Below, piece after piece: positions 31,641-40,022 of a stretch of 64,000 bases of DNA. A model generated the notes under the pieces. That model worked only from the letters and a program-made list of their open reading frames with translations, had not been told where the DNA came from and ran no database searches. The DNA is from Streptomyces rubradiris (lineage in GTDB: Bacteria > Actinomycetota > Actinomycetes > Streptomycetales > Streptomycetaceae), in assembly GCF_016860525.1 (NCBI RefSeq), contig NZ_BNEA01000015.1, positions 1,488,001 through 1,552,000 on the forward strand, read 5' to 3'. A program made the translations under genes and the position numbers. The first letter of the stretch is position 1. Every line of letters begins with the position of its first letter.

Positions 31641-32576
31641 TCAGGAGCGGATGTCCGCGAGACGGCGCCGGGCCGGGCCCAGGCCGCGCCCGCGGCCCGG
31701 CAGCCCGGCCCACGGGTCGGTACGGGCCTGCTCCAGGGCGTCGGCGAGCGTCCAGCGGCGGGCGCCGGTCCCGGGATCGTCCAGTTGTTCCCAGGTCAGC
31801 GGCACGGCGACCGGGGCGCCGGGGCGGGCGCGGACGCTGTAGGGCGCGACCGCCGTCTGCGCGTAGGCATTGCGCTGCACGTCGAGGTACAGGCGGTCGC
31901 CGCGGTCCGCCCTGCGGGCGGCGGTGGTGAGCCGGTCCGGGTGCCGGGCCACGGCGCGCTCGGCGACCTGGCGGGCGAATTCGCGTACGTCGTCGAAGTC
32001 GTGCCGACCGTCCAGCGGGACGACGAGGTGCAGTCCGCGCGAGCCGGTGGTCATGGGGGCGGCGGGCAGGTCCAGCTCCGTCAGCAGCTCCCGCAGCCAT
32101 CCGGCCGCCTCCCGGACGGCGGCGAAGTCGTCCCCCGGGGGATCGAGGTCGAAGACCAGCCGGTCGGGGTGGCCGGGCCCGCCGGCCCGGTCGGTGCGGG
32201 CGAGCCAGCGGTGCAGGGTGACGCAGGCCTGGCCGGCGAGGTACAGCAGGGTCGCGGTGTCGTCGCAGACGACGTGGGTGACCGTGCCGCCCTCCTTGGC
32301 GACCTCGGCGCGGGTGATCCACTCCGGGTAGTGCCCGGGGGCGTTCTTCTGCATGAACCGCTCGCCGTCCAGGCCGTCCGGCCGGCGCTCCAGCATCAGC
32401 GGGCGGCCCCGCAGGTGCGGCAGCAGATACGGCGCGACGGACCGGTAGTAGTCGGCGAGGTCGCCCTTGGTGTACTCGGGGGCGCCGTCGCGGCCGGGGA
32501 AGAGGACCTTCCCCGGCCGCTGGATCTCCACCGTGCGCCGGCCCGCGCGGACCGTCCGCGCGGCGCCGTGGCTCAT
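31641..32576 (-). CDS. LigD-type polymerase/primase domain protein (NHEJ-like)
   Basis: 311 residues. Single archaeo-eukaryotic primase domain of the LigD polymerase type: LVFDLDPPGDDF carries the catalytic Asp pair and GSRGLHLVVPLDGRHDFDDV the conserved His. The N-terminal motif RPGKVLFPGRDGAPEYTKGD is typical. There is no ligase or nuclease domain, so this is a stand-alone polymerase of the kind that works with Ku and a separate ligase in Streptomyces end joining; no ku or ligase gene is in this window. ATG at 32576 overlaps the transketolase stop by 4 nt (ATGA). Confidence 0.9.
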   Translation of the reverse strand: MSHGAARTVRAGRRTVEIQRPGKVLFPGRDGAPEYTKGDLADYYRSVAPYLLPHLRGRPLMLERRPDGLDGERFMQKNAPGHYPEWITRAEVAKEGGTVTHVVCDDTATLLYLAGQACVTLHRWLARTDRAGGPGHPDRLVFDLDPPGDDFAAVREAAGWLRELLTELDLPAAPMTTGSRGLHLVVPLDGRHDFDDVREFARQVAERAVARHPDRLTTAARRADRGDRLYLDVQRNAYAQTAVAPYSVRARPGAPVAVPLTWEQLDDPGTGARRWTLADALEQARTDPWAGLPGRGRGLGPARRRLADIRS

Positions 32577-34420
32577 CGCACGACCGCCTCCTCGACCAGC
32601 AGCCGGGCCGCCGCCGCGATGCCCGCGGAGTCGATGCCGGCCGCGTGCAGCTGCTCGTCCGGGGCGGCCGAGCCCGGCATGGTGCGCACCGCCAGCCGGA
32701 CCAGCCGCGGGCACGGCCGGCCGTCGCCGAACACCTCCGCGACGGCGTCCCCGATACCGCCCTCCGGGTGGTGGTCCTCCACCGTGAGCAGGCAGCCGGT
32801 CTCCTCGGCGGCCCGGCGCAGGGTGGCGGCGTCGACGGGCTTGACCGAGTACAGGTCGACGACCCGCACCGCGATGCCCTCCTCGGCGAGCCGGTCGGCG
32901 GCCGTCAGCGCCTCGGGCACGGTCACCCCGGCCGCGACAATCGTCAGCCGGTCGGCGTCACTCGACCGCAGCGTCTTGCTGCCGCCGACCGGGAACTCCT
33001 CGTCCGGGCCGTAGATCACCGGTGTCTTGCCGCGGGAGGTGCGCAGATAGCGGATGCCGTCCAGCCCGGCCATGGCCGCGACCAGCCGGGCCGTCTGGTT
33101 GGCGTCGCACGGGTAGAGCACCGTGGAGCCGTACACGGACCGGAACATCGCCAGGTCCTCCAGGCCCATCTGCGAGGGCCCGTCCTGGCCGATGGCGACA
33201 CCGGCGTGCGAGCCGACCAGGTTGATCCCGGAGCCGCTGATGGACGCCATGCGCACGAAGTCGTGGGCGCGGGTCAGGAACGCGGCGAACGTGGCGGCGT
33301 ACGGCACCCAGCCGCGCGTGGCCATGCCGACCGCGCTGGCGACGAGCTGCTGCTCGGCGATGTAGCACTCGAAGTAGCGGTCGGGGTGTTCCTTGGCGAA
33401 CTCCTCGGTGCGGGTGGAGTCGCCGACCTCGCCGTCCAGGGCGACGATGTCGCCGCGCGCGGTGCCGAGCGCGGCCAGGGCCTTGCCGAAGGCGTCCCGG
33501 GTGGCGGCCTCCTCGCCCACCTCGTAGTGCGGCAGCCGGACCGCCTCGGTGGTGAGGGAGCGCAGCGCGGCGGCGACCTGCGGTTCGCTCACCCGGACCC
33601 GCAGGTCGCGCTGCCCGCCGAGTTCGGCGATGGCCTCCTCGGCCTCGGGCAGCGGCTTGCCGTGCAGTCCCTCGCGGTCCTCCACGGCGGCGACGCCCTT
33701 GCCCTTGAGGGTGCGGGCGAGGATCGCGGTGGGCTGCCCGGCGGTGGACAGCGCCTCCCCGTAGGCCCGGTCGATCTTGTCGATGTCGTGCCCGTCGATC
33801 TCGATGGTGTGCCAGCCGAAGGCCTGGAAGCGGCGGGCGTAGGCGTCCAGGTCGTGGCCGTGCCGGGTGGGGCCGCGCTGGCCGAGCCGGTTGACGTCCA
33901 CGATGACGACGAGGTTGTCCAGGTTCTCGTGGCCCGCGTGTTCGGCGGCCTCCCACACCGAGCCCTCCGCCAGCTCGCTGTCGCCGCACAGCACCCACAC
34001 CCGGTAGCCGGTGCGGTCCAGCCGCTTCCCGGCGAGCGCGATGCCGACGCCGACCGGCAGGCCCTGGCCGAGCGAGCCGGTGGCCGTCTCCACCCAGGGC
34101 AGCCTGCGGGGCGTCGGGTGACCCTCCAGCCGGCTGCCGAGCTTCCGGAAGGTGACCAGTTCGCCGTCCTCGATGGCGCCGGCCGCCTTGTACGCGGCGT
34201 ACAGCAGCGGGGAGGCGTGTCCCTTGGAGAGCACGAAGCGGTCGTTGGCGGGGTGTTCGGGACGCTCGAAGTCGTAGCGGAGGTGGTTGGCGAGCAGGAC
34301 GGCCAGCAGGTCGGCGGCGGACATCGAGGACGTGGGGTGCCCCGATCCGGCGGCGGCGGACGCCCGCACGCTGTCCACGCGCAACTGCTGGCCGAGTTCG
34401 GCGAGTTCGTCGGTGTTCAT
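32573..34420 (-). CDS. Transketolase
   Basis: 615 residues, combining both halves of transketolase. The ThDP motif reads GDSELAEGSVWEAAEHAGHE...VDVNRLGQ, and the ThDP/Mg-binding N-terminal part SAAGSGHPTSSMSAADLLAV is intact. The C-terminal half has the Pyr domain around FECYIAEQQLVASAVG, with the catalytic Glu. It transfers a two-carbon unit between sugar phosphates in the pentose phosphate pathway. It is shorter than the housekeeping enzyme of about 690 residues. TAAGGAGACCGAGGAGACTC precedes the ATG. First gene of a probable tkt-ligD-gvp unit; its stop overlaps the LigD-type ATG. Confidence 0.93.
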   Translation of the reverse strand: MNTDELAELGQQLRVDSVRASAAAGSGHPTSSMSAADLLAVLLANHLRYDFERPEHPANDRFVLSKGHASPLLYAAYKAAGAIEDGELVTFRKLGSRLEGHPTPRRLPWVETATGSLGQGLPVGVGIALAGKRLDRTGYRVWVLCGDSELAEGSVWEAAEHAGHENLDNLVVIVDVNRLGQRGPTRHGHDLDAYARRFQAFGWHTIEIDGHDIDKIDRAYGEALSTAGQPTAILARTLKGKGVAAVEDREGLHGKPLPEAEEAIAELGGQRDLRVRVSEPQVAAALRSLTTEAVRLPHYEVGEEAATRDAFGKALAALGTARGDIVALDGEVGDSTRTEEFAKEHPDRYFECYIAEQQLVASAVGMATRGWVPYAATFAAFLTRAHDFVRMASISGSGINLVGSHAGVAIGQDGPSQMGLEDLAMFRSVYGSTVLYPCDANQTARLVAAMAGLDGIRYLRTSRGKTPVIYGPDEEFPVGGSKTLRSSDADRLTIVAAGVTVPEALTAADRLAEEGIAVRVVDLYSVKPVDAATLRRAAEETGCLLTVEDHHPEGGIGDAVAEVFGDGRPCPRLVRLAVRTMPGSAAPDEQLHAAGIDSAGIAAAARLLVEEAVVR

Positions 34421-34708
34421 GAGTCTCCTCGGTCTCCTTACGGGTCTGTCGGGGGCCGGCTCCGGTTCGCCCGCGGGCTCGGCCGGCCGGGTCCGGGCCG
34501 TCGGTGGAGCCTCCGAGGTCTTCCGCGTAACCGGGGCCGGGGCGGCCAAACTCCGGGCGGGTCACCGTTGCGCCGTCCGGGGGGCGGCCGGTACGCCGGC
34601 CGGGCACCCTGCCGCACGCCGGCGCCCGCGCCCCGGCGGCGTTTCGCGCGGGCGCGCCCGGTTACCCGGCCACACCAGGAGCCACACCAGCCTCGCGGAG
34701 GTCTCCCC
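34421..34708. other. Divergent promoter interval between transketolase and the LLM gene
   Basis: 288 nt without a gene. It is GC-rich, with several GCCGG-type inverted repeats, and must supply promoters in both directions. I saw no convincing -10/-35 pair or known operator. CGCGGAGGTCTCCCC at the right end is the ribosome binding site of the LLM gene. Confidence 0.5.
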
Positions 34709-35665
34709 ATGCCCGAGTACGGCTACTTCCTGGCGGCCGAGGAACACGATCCCGCGGCCCTGATCGAGCAGGCCCGGATGGCCGAGCAGGCCGGGTTCCA
34801 GGCGCTGTGGATCTCCGACCACTACCACCCGTGGAACGACGCGCAGGGCCAGAGCGCGTTCGTGTGGTCGGTGATCGGGGCGCTGTCCCAGGCCGTGTCG
34901 CTGCCCGTCGAGACGGCCGTGACCTGTCCGACCGTACGCATCCACCCGGCGGTGCTGGCGCAGGCCGCGGCGACCAGCGCGGTGCTGACCGGGGGCCGCT
35001 TCCGGCTCGGCGTGGGCACCGGCGAGGCGCTCAACGAGCACATCCTCGGCGACCGCTGGCCCCCGGCGCGGGTGCGGCTGGAGATGCTGGAGGAGGCCGT
35101 CGAGGTGATGCGCCGGCTGTTCACCGGCGAGGAGGTCAGCCACCACGGCACGCACTACACGGTGGAGAACGCCCGCCTCTACACCGTCCCCGACGAGCCC
35201 GTCCCGATCGACATCTCCGCCTTCGGCCCCAAGGCGCTCTCGCTGGCCTCCCGGGTGGGCGACGGCTTCATCACGATGACGCCCGACCCGGAGATGGTCG
35301 GCCGGTTCCGTGAGGGGGGCGGCGGGACGAAGCCGGTCAGCGGCGGCACGAAGGTCTGCTACGGCACCGACCGGGAGGCGTGCGTCCGCACGGTGCACCG
35401 GCTCTGGTACAACGAGCTGCTCCCCGGCGAGATGGGGCAGGTGCTGCCCTCGCCGAGGCACTTCGAGCAGCTGCACGAGCTGGTCACCGAGGACATGGTG
35501 CGGGAGAAGGTCGTGTGCGGGGACGACGCCGACCAGCACGTGAGCACGTTGCGGGCGTTCGCCGACGCCGGGTTCGACCGGATCTACGTGAACCAGATCG
35601 GGCCGGACCAGCGGGGGTTCTTCGACTTCTACCGGACGAAGGTGCTGCCGCAGCTCACCGGGTGA
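34709..35665 (+). CDS. F420-dependent LLM-class oxidoreductase (TIGR03557/FGD-like)
   Basis: 318 residues. Luciferase-like TIM barrel with the pattern AEQAGFQALWISDHYHPWND, AVTCPTVRIHPAVLAQAAAT, GVGTGEALNEHILGD and AFGPKALSLASRVGDGFITM. This matches the group that includes F420-dependent glucose-6-phosphate dehydrogenase, though the actual substrate here is uncertain. The Gly-rich insert FREGGGGTKPVSGG is typical for the group. GGAGGTCTCCCC precedes the ATG. Confidence 0.9.
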   Translation: MPEYGYFLAAEEHDPAALIEQARMAEQAGFQALWISDHYHPWNDAQGQSAFVWSVIGALSQAVSLPVETAVTCPTVRIHPAVLAQAAATSAVLTGGRFRLGVGTGEALNEHILGDRWPPARVRLEMLEEAVEVMRRLFTGEEVSHHGTHYTVENARLYTVPDEPVPIDISAFGPKALSLASRVGDGFITMTPDPEMVGRFREGGGGTKPVSGGTKVCYGTDREACVRTVHRLWYNELLPGEMGQVLPSPRHFEQLHELVTEDMVREKVVCGDDADQHVSTLRAFADAGFDRIYVNQIGPDQRGFFDFYRTKVLPQLTG

Positions 35666-35690
35666 GCGATGAGAGGCGGCGTCGGGTCCA

Positions 35691-35728
35691 CGTCAGGCCC
35701 TGTGGCCGTCGTCAGGCCCTGTGGCGCG
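35691..35728. repeat. 19-bp direct repeat at the 3' end of the Holin-X gene
   Basis: CGTCAGGCCCTGTGGCCGT at 35691-35709 is followed at once by CGTCAGGCCCTGTGGCGCG at 35710-35728. The second copy contains the stop codon (TCA at 35712, minus strand), and the first repeats it downstream. Confidence 0.8.
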
Positions 35729-36134
35729 GGACGTCCGGCGGGTTCTGGGGCATCGGCGGGTACGGCATGCCCAGGCCCGACGGCGGAGCCGCCGGGGCGG
35801 AGCCGCCCACGACGCGGTGCGGTGGGTGCGGGGCGTGCCGGCCGTGGGCCGCGCCGCGCAGGCCGTACGCCACCACGCCCAGCAGCGCCGCCGTGATGAG
35901 GGCCGCGGCCCAGCCGGGCAGCCCGGACGCCAGGGCCAGCCCCACCGCGAGAGCCACCGCGGCGCCCGCGTACAGGGCGGCGGCGCCCGAGGCGGCGTAG
36001 AGCAGGGCGGTGCGGCGCTGCCTGCGGGTCTGCTCGCGCAGTTCGTCGCGTACCGTCTCGCGGGCCACCTGGGCCAGTTCCTCGACCAGGTGCCGGTCCA
36101 GATGATGTTCCAGGTTTTCCGAACGGTTGTTCAT
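35712..36134 (-). CDS. Phage-holin-like membrane protein (Actinobacterial Holin-X)
   Basis: 140 residues. A hydrophilic N-terminal helix (LEHHLDRHLVEELAQVARETV) is followed by two hydrophobic segments (ALLYAASGAAALYAGAAVAL, LASGLPGWAAALITAALLGV) and a Pro/His-rich cytoplasmic-type tail. This is the layout of the Holin-X family widespread in actinobacterial chromosomes. There is no phage gene nearby, so lysis is unlikely; these are ordinary membrane proteins of unknown role. ATG at 36134. Divergent from the VOC gene. Confidence 0.85.
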   Translation of the reverse strand: MNNRSENLEHHLDRHLVEELAQVARETVRDELREQTRRQRRTALLYAASGAAALYAGAAVALAVGLALASGLPGWAAALITAALLGVVAYGLRGAAHGRHAPHPPHRVVGGSAPAAPPSGLGMPYPPMPQNPPDVPRHRA

Positions 36135-36214
36135 GCCCTGCGGGTACCCGTCCCCCACAGCGGGTAACGCGGGGGCCGTGCACGCCCCGGGCGGCCCCAA
36201 CTAGGCTCGTCCGC

Positions 36215-36562
36215 ATGGAGATTCTGGGCGCTTCGCTGCGCATCTGCGTCGACGACCTCGATACCGCGATCCCCTTCTACGAGCAGCTGACCGGCGGCAG
36301 AGCGCTGCGCTTCACGCGCGGCGGTGTCGAGGTCGCCGCGGTCGGTTCGTTCCTGCTGATGAGCGGCCCCGAGGAGGAACTGGAGATCCTGCGCAAGGTG
36401 GCGGCGACGATCGCGGTGAAGGACGTGGAGGAGGCCCACCGGCTGCTGACCGGGCTGGGCGCGCGGGTCGTCGCGGGGCCGGTGCCGACGCCGGTGGGCC
36501 GCAACCTCCTGGCGGTGCACCCGGACGGGTCGGTCTTCGAGTACGTGGACCAGCGCGGCTGA
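36215..36562 (+). CDS. VOC-superfamily (glyoxalase-like) protein
   Basis: 115 residues. Starts MEILGASLRICVDDLDTAIP and contains paired beta-alpha-beta-beta-beta units ending NLLAVHPDGSVFEYVDQR, whose Glu fits the usual metal-ligand position. Proteins of this size act as dimers in glyoxalase, dioxygenase or antibiotic-binding roles. The specific substrate cannot be told. Convergent with the GNAT gene, with only 6 nt between stop codons. Confidence 0.88.
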   Translation: MEILGASLRICVDDLDTAIPFYEQLTGGRALRFTRGGVEVAAVGSFLLMSGPEEELEILRKVAATIAVKDVEEAHRLLTGLGARVVAGPVPTPVGRNLLAVHPDGSVFEYVDQRG

Positions 36563-36568
36563 GCCGGT

Positions 36569-37114
36569 TCAGCTCCGCATCTCGGTGGTCAGGGCCCAGC
36601 GTTCGTGGTCGCGCCAGGCACCGTCGACGTAGATCATGGCGGGCGAGAAGCCCTCCAGGCGGAACCCGGCGCCCCGGGCGAGGGCGATGGAGGCGGCGTT
36701 GCCCGGCTGGACGTTGATCTCCAGCCGGTGCAGGCCCAGCGGCCCGAACGCGTACCCGATCACCAGCTGAAGGCCCTCGCGCATCAGGCCCCGCCCGGCC
36801 GCGTGCGCGAAGGCGCCGTAGCCGAGGGCGCCGCACTGGAAGCCGCCCCGCACGATGTTGTTGATGTTGATGAAGCCGGCGATGTCCCCGCCGTCCCGCT
36901 CGCACACCAGGAAGCCGGCCCGGGCCGGGTCGTCGATCAGCCGGCCGGCGTAGTCGGCGTACGCCTCGTCGGTGTCCGGCGGGAACAGCCAGGGCCGGTG
37001 CAGGTCCTTGCTCTCCCGGGCCCGGGCGGTGAACTCGGGCCCGTCTTCGAGGGTGAAGGGCCGGATGCCCACGCGGGGGCCTTCGGCGAGGTACCGGGAC
37101 GGGGGATGCGCCAT
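36569..37114 (-). CDS. GNAT acetyltransferase, RimJ/RimL-like
   Basis: 181 residues. VGIRPFTLEDGPEFTARARE, then GYGAFAHAAGRGLMREGLQL and HRLEINVQPGNAASIALARG show the RimJ/RimL-type N-acetyltransferase order, including the N-x-A-S-x-x-x-A-x-x-x-G-F helix near the C-terminus. Family members acetylate N-terminal amino groups of ribosomal proteins, aminoglycosides or aminoacyl-nucleotide toxins. It starts 17 nt after the S66 peptidase stop on the same strand, so it is probably the last gene of the peptidase operon. Confidence 0.9.
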   Translation of the reverse strand: MAHPPSRYLAEGPRVGIRPFTLEDGPEFTARARESKDLHRPWLFPPDTDEAYADYAGRLIDDPARAGFLVCERDGGDIAGFININNIVRGGFQCGALGYGAFAHAAGRGLMREGLQLVIGYAFGPLGLHRLEINVQPGNAASIALARGAGFRLEGFSPAMIYVDGAWRDHERWALTTEMRS

Positions 37115-37131
37115 CGGCCCAGCCTACGGCG

Positions 37132-38055
37132 TCAGCGCAGGGCCGGCTCGTCCAGGGTGAGCGTGCCCGCCTCCGTGTCCAGGGTGGCGGCCACCCCGAG
37201 CGGAACCGTCAACGCGCCCTCGCAGTGGCCGAATCCGACGTTCTCGGCGACCGGGATGCCGAGTCCGCCGAGCCGGTCGGCGAACAGGGCCCGCAGCTCC
37301 TCCCGGCCTGCGCAGTCCGCCCAGGAGCCGAGCAGCACCCCGCGCGCCCCGTCCAGCCAGCCGGCGCGCAGCAGCTGGGTGAGGTAGCGGTCCAGCCGGT
37401 ACGCCGGCTCGCCGACGTCCTCCAGGCACAGCAGTCCGCCGCGCGCGGAGGGCCGGGCGTGCGGGGTGCCGAGTTCCGCGGCGAGCAGGCTCAGGCAGCC
37501 GCCGAGGGTGACGCCCCGGGCCCGGCCGGGGACGAGGGCGGTGCCGCCGGAGACGAGGGTGCGGACCGTCTCGGGCGCGAACAGGGTGGCCCGCAGATGC
37601 TCCTGGGCCCGCTGGTTCTTGACGAAGTCGGCACCGGCCGCCACCGGCCCGTGCAGCGTGACCAGTCCCAGCCGGGTGGCGATGGCCTCGTGCAGCGCGG
37701 TGACGTCGCTGAAGCCGATGAACAGCTTGGGTCCGGCCGCGCGCAGGGCGTCCCAGTCGAGCAGGTCGATCATGCGCTGGGCGCCGTAGCCGCCGCGGGC
37801 GCACAGCACCGCGTCCACGGCGGGGTCGCACCAGGCGTTCTGGAAGTCTGCGGCGCGGTCGGCGTCGGTGCCGGCGAGGTAGCCGAACCCGGGGTGCCGG
37901 TCCAGGACATGGGGGCCGGCCACCGGGTCGAGGTCCCAGCCGCGCAGCACGTCCAGGCCCGCCTGGAGGCGTTCCTCGGGCACCGGCCCGCTGGTGGCGA
38001 CGACGGCGACCCGGGCACCCGGGGCCAGCCGGTGCGGGCGGGCGAGTTCCTTCAC
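37132..38055 (-). CDS. S66-family LD-carboxypeptidase (LdcA/MccF-like)
   Basis: 307 residues. Starts VKELARPHRLAPGARVAVVA. The nucleophile Ser is in KLFIGFSDVTALHEA, the Glu in LLCLEDVGEPAYR and the His in GFGHCEGALTVP, the S66 Ser-Glu-His triad in the right order. Relatives release D-Ala from muropeptide tetrapeptides or cleave the phosphoramidate of microcin C7 (MccF). GTG at 38055 overlaps the S9 peptidase stop by 4 nt (GTGA). Cytoplasmic, no signal peptide. Confidence 0.92.
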   Translation of the reverse strand: MKELARPHRLAPGARVAVVATSGPVPEERLQAGLDVLRGWDLDPVAGPHVLDRHPGFGYLAGTDADRAADFQNAWCDPAVDAVLCARGGYGAQRMIDLLDWDALRAAGPKLFIGFSDVTALHEAIATRLGLVTLHGPVAAGADFVKNQRAQEHLRATLFAPETVRTLVSGGTALVPGRARGVTLGGCLSLLAAELGTPHARPSARGGLLCLEDVGEPAYRLDRYLTQLLRAGWLDGARGVLLGSWADCAGREELRALFADRLGGLGIPVAENVGFGHCEGALTVPLGVAATLDTEAGTLTLDEPALR

Positions 38056-40019
38056 GGGGACAGCTCCAGCTTCGGTGCGGGCGGCGTCGGGTCCAGCCCG
38101 AACACCTGGGCGTACAGCGACAGTTCCGCCTCCAGGGCGCGGATCATGGTATCGGCGCGGCGGAATCCGTGACCCTCGCCCTCGAACGTGAGGTAGGCGT
38201 GCGGTACGCCCCGGCCGGCGATCCGGGCGAGGAGGCGTTCGCACTGGGCGGGCGGGCAGATAACGTCGTCCAGGCCCTGGAGCAGCAAAAACGGCACGGT
38301 GAGCCGGTCGGCGTGGGTGATCGGGGAGCGTTCGGCGTACCGGTCGGGCACCTCGGCGAGCGGGCCGATCAGCGATTCCAGGTAGCGGGACTCGAAGTCG
38401 TGGGTCTCGCCGGGGCCCCAGGCGGTGAGGTCGAGCACCGGGTAGCGGATGGTGCCGCAGGCGTAGACGTCGGTGGTGGTCAGGGAGGCGGCGGCGGTCC
38501 AGCCGCCGGCGCTGCCGCCCCGGATGGCCAGCCGGGCGGGGTCGGCGGTGCCCTCGGCGGCGAGGGCGCGGGCGACGGCCGCGCAGTCCTCGACGTCCAC
38601 CACGCCCCACCGCTCGCGCAGCCGCTCCCGGTAGGCGCGGCCGTATCCGGTGGAGCCGCCGTAGTTCACCTCGGCGACGCCGATGCCACGGGAGGTGAAG
38701 TAGGCGATGGTCAGGTCCAGCACGAGCGGGCTGCGGCCGGTGGGTCCGCCGTGCGCCCAGATGACGTACGGCGGCCGTTGACCGTCGGGCGCGGTCCTCG
38801 CGGGGTGGTGCGGCGGGTACACGTGGGCGTGCACCTCGCGGCCGTCGGGCCCGGGGAAGACGCGCACCTCGGGCCGCGGGTAGTAGGCGGGGTCGACCGG
38901 GTCGCGGTGGCGGGCGCCGACCACCCGGGCGCGGCCGGTGACGGTGTCCAGCTCGACCACCTCGTACCCGGTGTGCGGGCCGGCGCCGACGGTGACGACG
39001 CGCTGGCCGTGGACGGCGAGGGTGGGGGCGCACTCGGTCCAGGGGCCGGCGGCGTCGACGATCTCGCCGGTCTCCGGGTCCAGTATCCCGAGGGCGGCCG
39101 GTCCGCGTCCGTGCAGGACCGCCAGCAGCCCGTTGTCCAGCGGCGCGAACCAGCGCAGCCCGAGCTGCCACAGCGGTCCGCCGAACTCCTCCTCGCGGGC
39201 GCACAGCAGGGTGCCGTCGCGGTAGAGCTGCCACCAGCCGCCGCGGTCGCTCGCGTACAGCAGGTGGCCGTCCGGGGCCCACTCGGCCTGGCAGACGGAC
39301 TCCTCCGGGCCCCCGGCGACCGTGCGGACGCCGGTCAGCCGGCCGTCGCCGGTCACGTCGGCGACCAGCAGCTCGGTGCCGTCCCAGGGCATCCGCGGAT
39401 GGTCCCAGCCGAGCCAGGCGGCCCGTCGGCCGTCGGGCGAGAGCCGGGCGCCGGTGACGAACCGGTGCCGGGGCGCGGTGAGTTCGCGCACGGCGGCGCG
39501 GTCGGCGGCGGCCGAGCCGTCCAGCGGTACGGCGGCCAGGACCCGCCGTACGTCGTCCGGCCCGTCCCCGGTGTGCTCCTCCAGCACGCACCACACCTCG
39601 CCGCGGCCGAGGTCCACGCGGGGCTCGGCCCAGCGCAGGCCGCCGCCCACCGGGGAGAGAGGGGTGAGCGGAACGGGCTCGCCGCCGGGCTCGTACCGGT
39701 ACAGCCGCTGGTCGGCGAAGTGCGCGAACACGATCAGCGGCCGGCCGTCCCGGACGGCCCCGGTCCAGGGCCGGCCGCCGTACTCGACGACCCGGCTGCG
39801 GACGTTCCACGGCGCGGGCAGCACGGTCTCCTCGGCGCCGTCGGCGCGCCGCCGGACCAGGGTGCGCCGGCCGCCCTCGGCGGGGCGGGGCTCGGTCCAC
39901 CAGATCTCGTCGCCGACGAACCCCACCCAGTCCGGGTGGCCGTCGTGCGCGGCGGCGAGCGCGGCGGTCACGGGCGAGGGCCAGGATCCGTACGGCGCGG
40001 TGCGCATCTCCTCCCCCAT
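38052..40019 (-). CDS. S9-family (prolyl oligopeptidase-like) peptidase
   Basis: 655 residues. A seven-bladed propeller-like N-terminal half precedes an alpha/beta-hydrolase domain from about residue 400. The nucleophile is in RGGSAGGWTAA, the Asp in LQGLDDVICPP and the His in GEGHGFR. It resembles acylaminoacyl- or dipeptidyl-peptidases that act on short peptides. Start at 40019 (MGEEMRTAPY) or at the internal ATG 40007 (MRTAPYGSWP); the latter lies on an adjacent GGGGGAGGAG. It starts 3 nt after the M20 stop. Confidence 0.92.
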   Translation of the reverse strand: MGEEMRTAPYGSWPSPVTAALAAAHDGHPDWVGFVGDEIWWTEPRPAEGGRRTLVRRRADGAEETVLPAPWNVRSRVVEYGGRPWTGAVRDGRPLIVFAHFADQRLYRYEPGGEPVPLTPLSPVGGGLRWAEPRVDLGRGEVWCVLEEHTGDGPDDVRRVLAAVPLDGSAAADRAAVRELTAPRHRFVTGARLSPDGRRAAWLGWDHPRMPWDGTELLVADVTGDGRLTGVRTVAGGPEESVCQAEWAPDGHLLYASDRGGWWQLYRDGTLLCAREEEFGGPLWQLGLRWFAPLDNGLLAVLHGRGPAALGILDPETGEIVDAAGPWTECAPTLAVHGQRVVTVGAGPHTGYEVVELDTVTGRARVVGARHRDPVDPAYYPRPEVRVFPGPDGREVHAHVYPPHHPARTAPDGQRPPYVIWAHGGPTGRSPLVLDLTIAYFTSRGIGVAEVNYGGSTGYGRAYRERLRERWGVVDVEDCAAVARALAAEGTADPARLAIRGGSAGGWTAAASLTTTDVYACGTIRYPVLDLTAWGPGETHDFESRYLESLIGPLAEVPDRYAERSPITHADRLTVPFLLLQGLDDVICPPAQCERLLARIAGRGVPHAYLTFEGEGHGFRRADTMIRALEAELSLYAQVFGLDPTPPAPKLELSP

Positions 40020-40022
40020 CGG

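Noticed and set aside
31595..31660. SigB-type or DevR/OsdR-type promoter for gvpO
   Set aside because: GTTT and GGGGCC elements can be found but spacing and -10 sequence do not match the consensus well enough to claim a site.
35712..36134. Phage lysis or prophage remnant suggested by the holin name
   Set aside because: Holin-X proteins are ordinary actinobacterial chromosomal proteins; no endolysin, integrase or phage structural gene is near.
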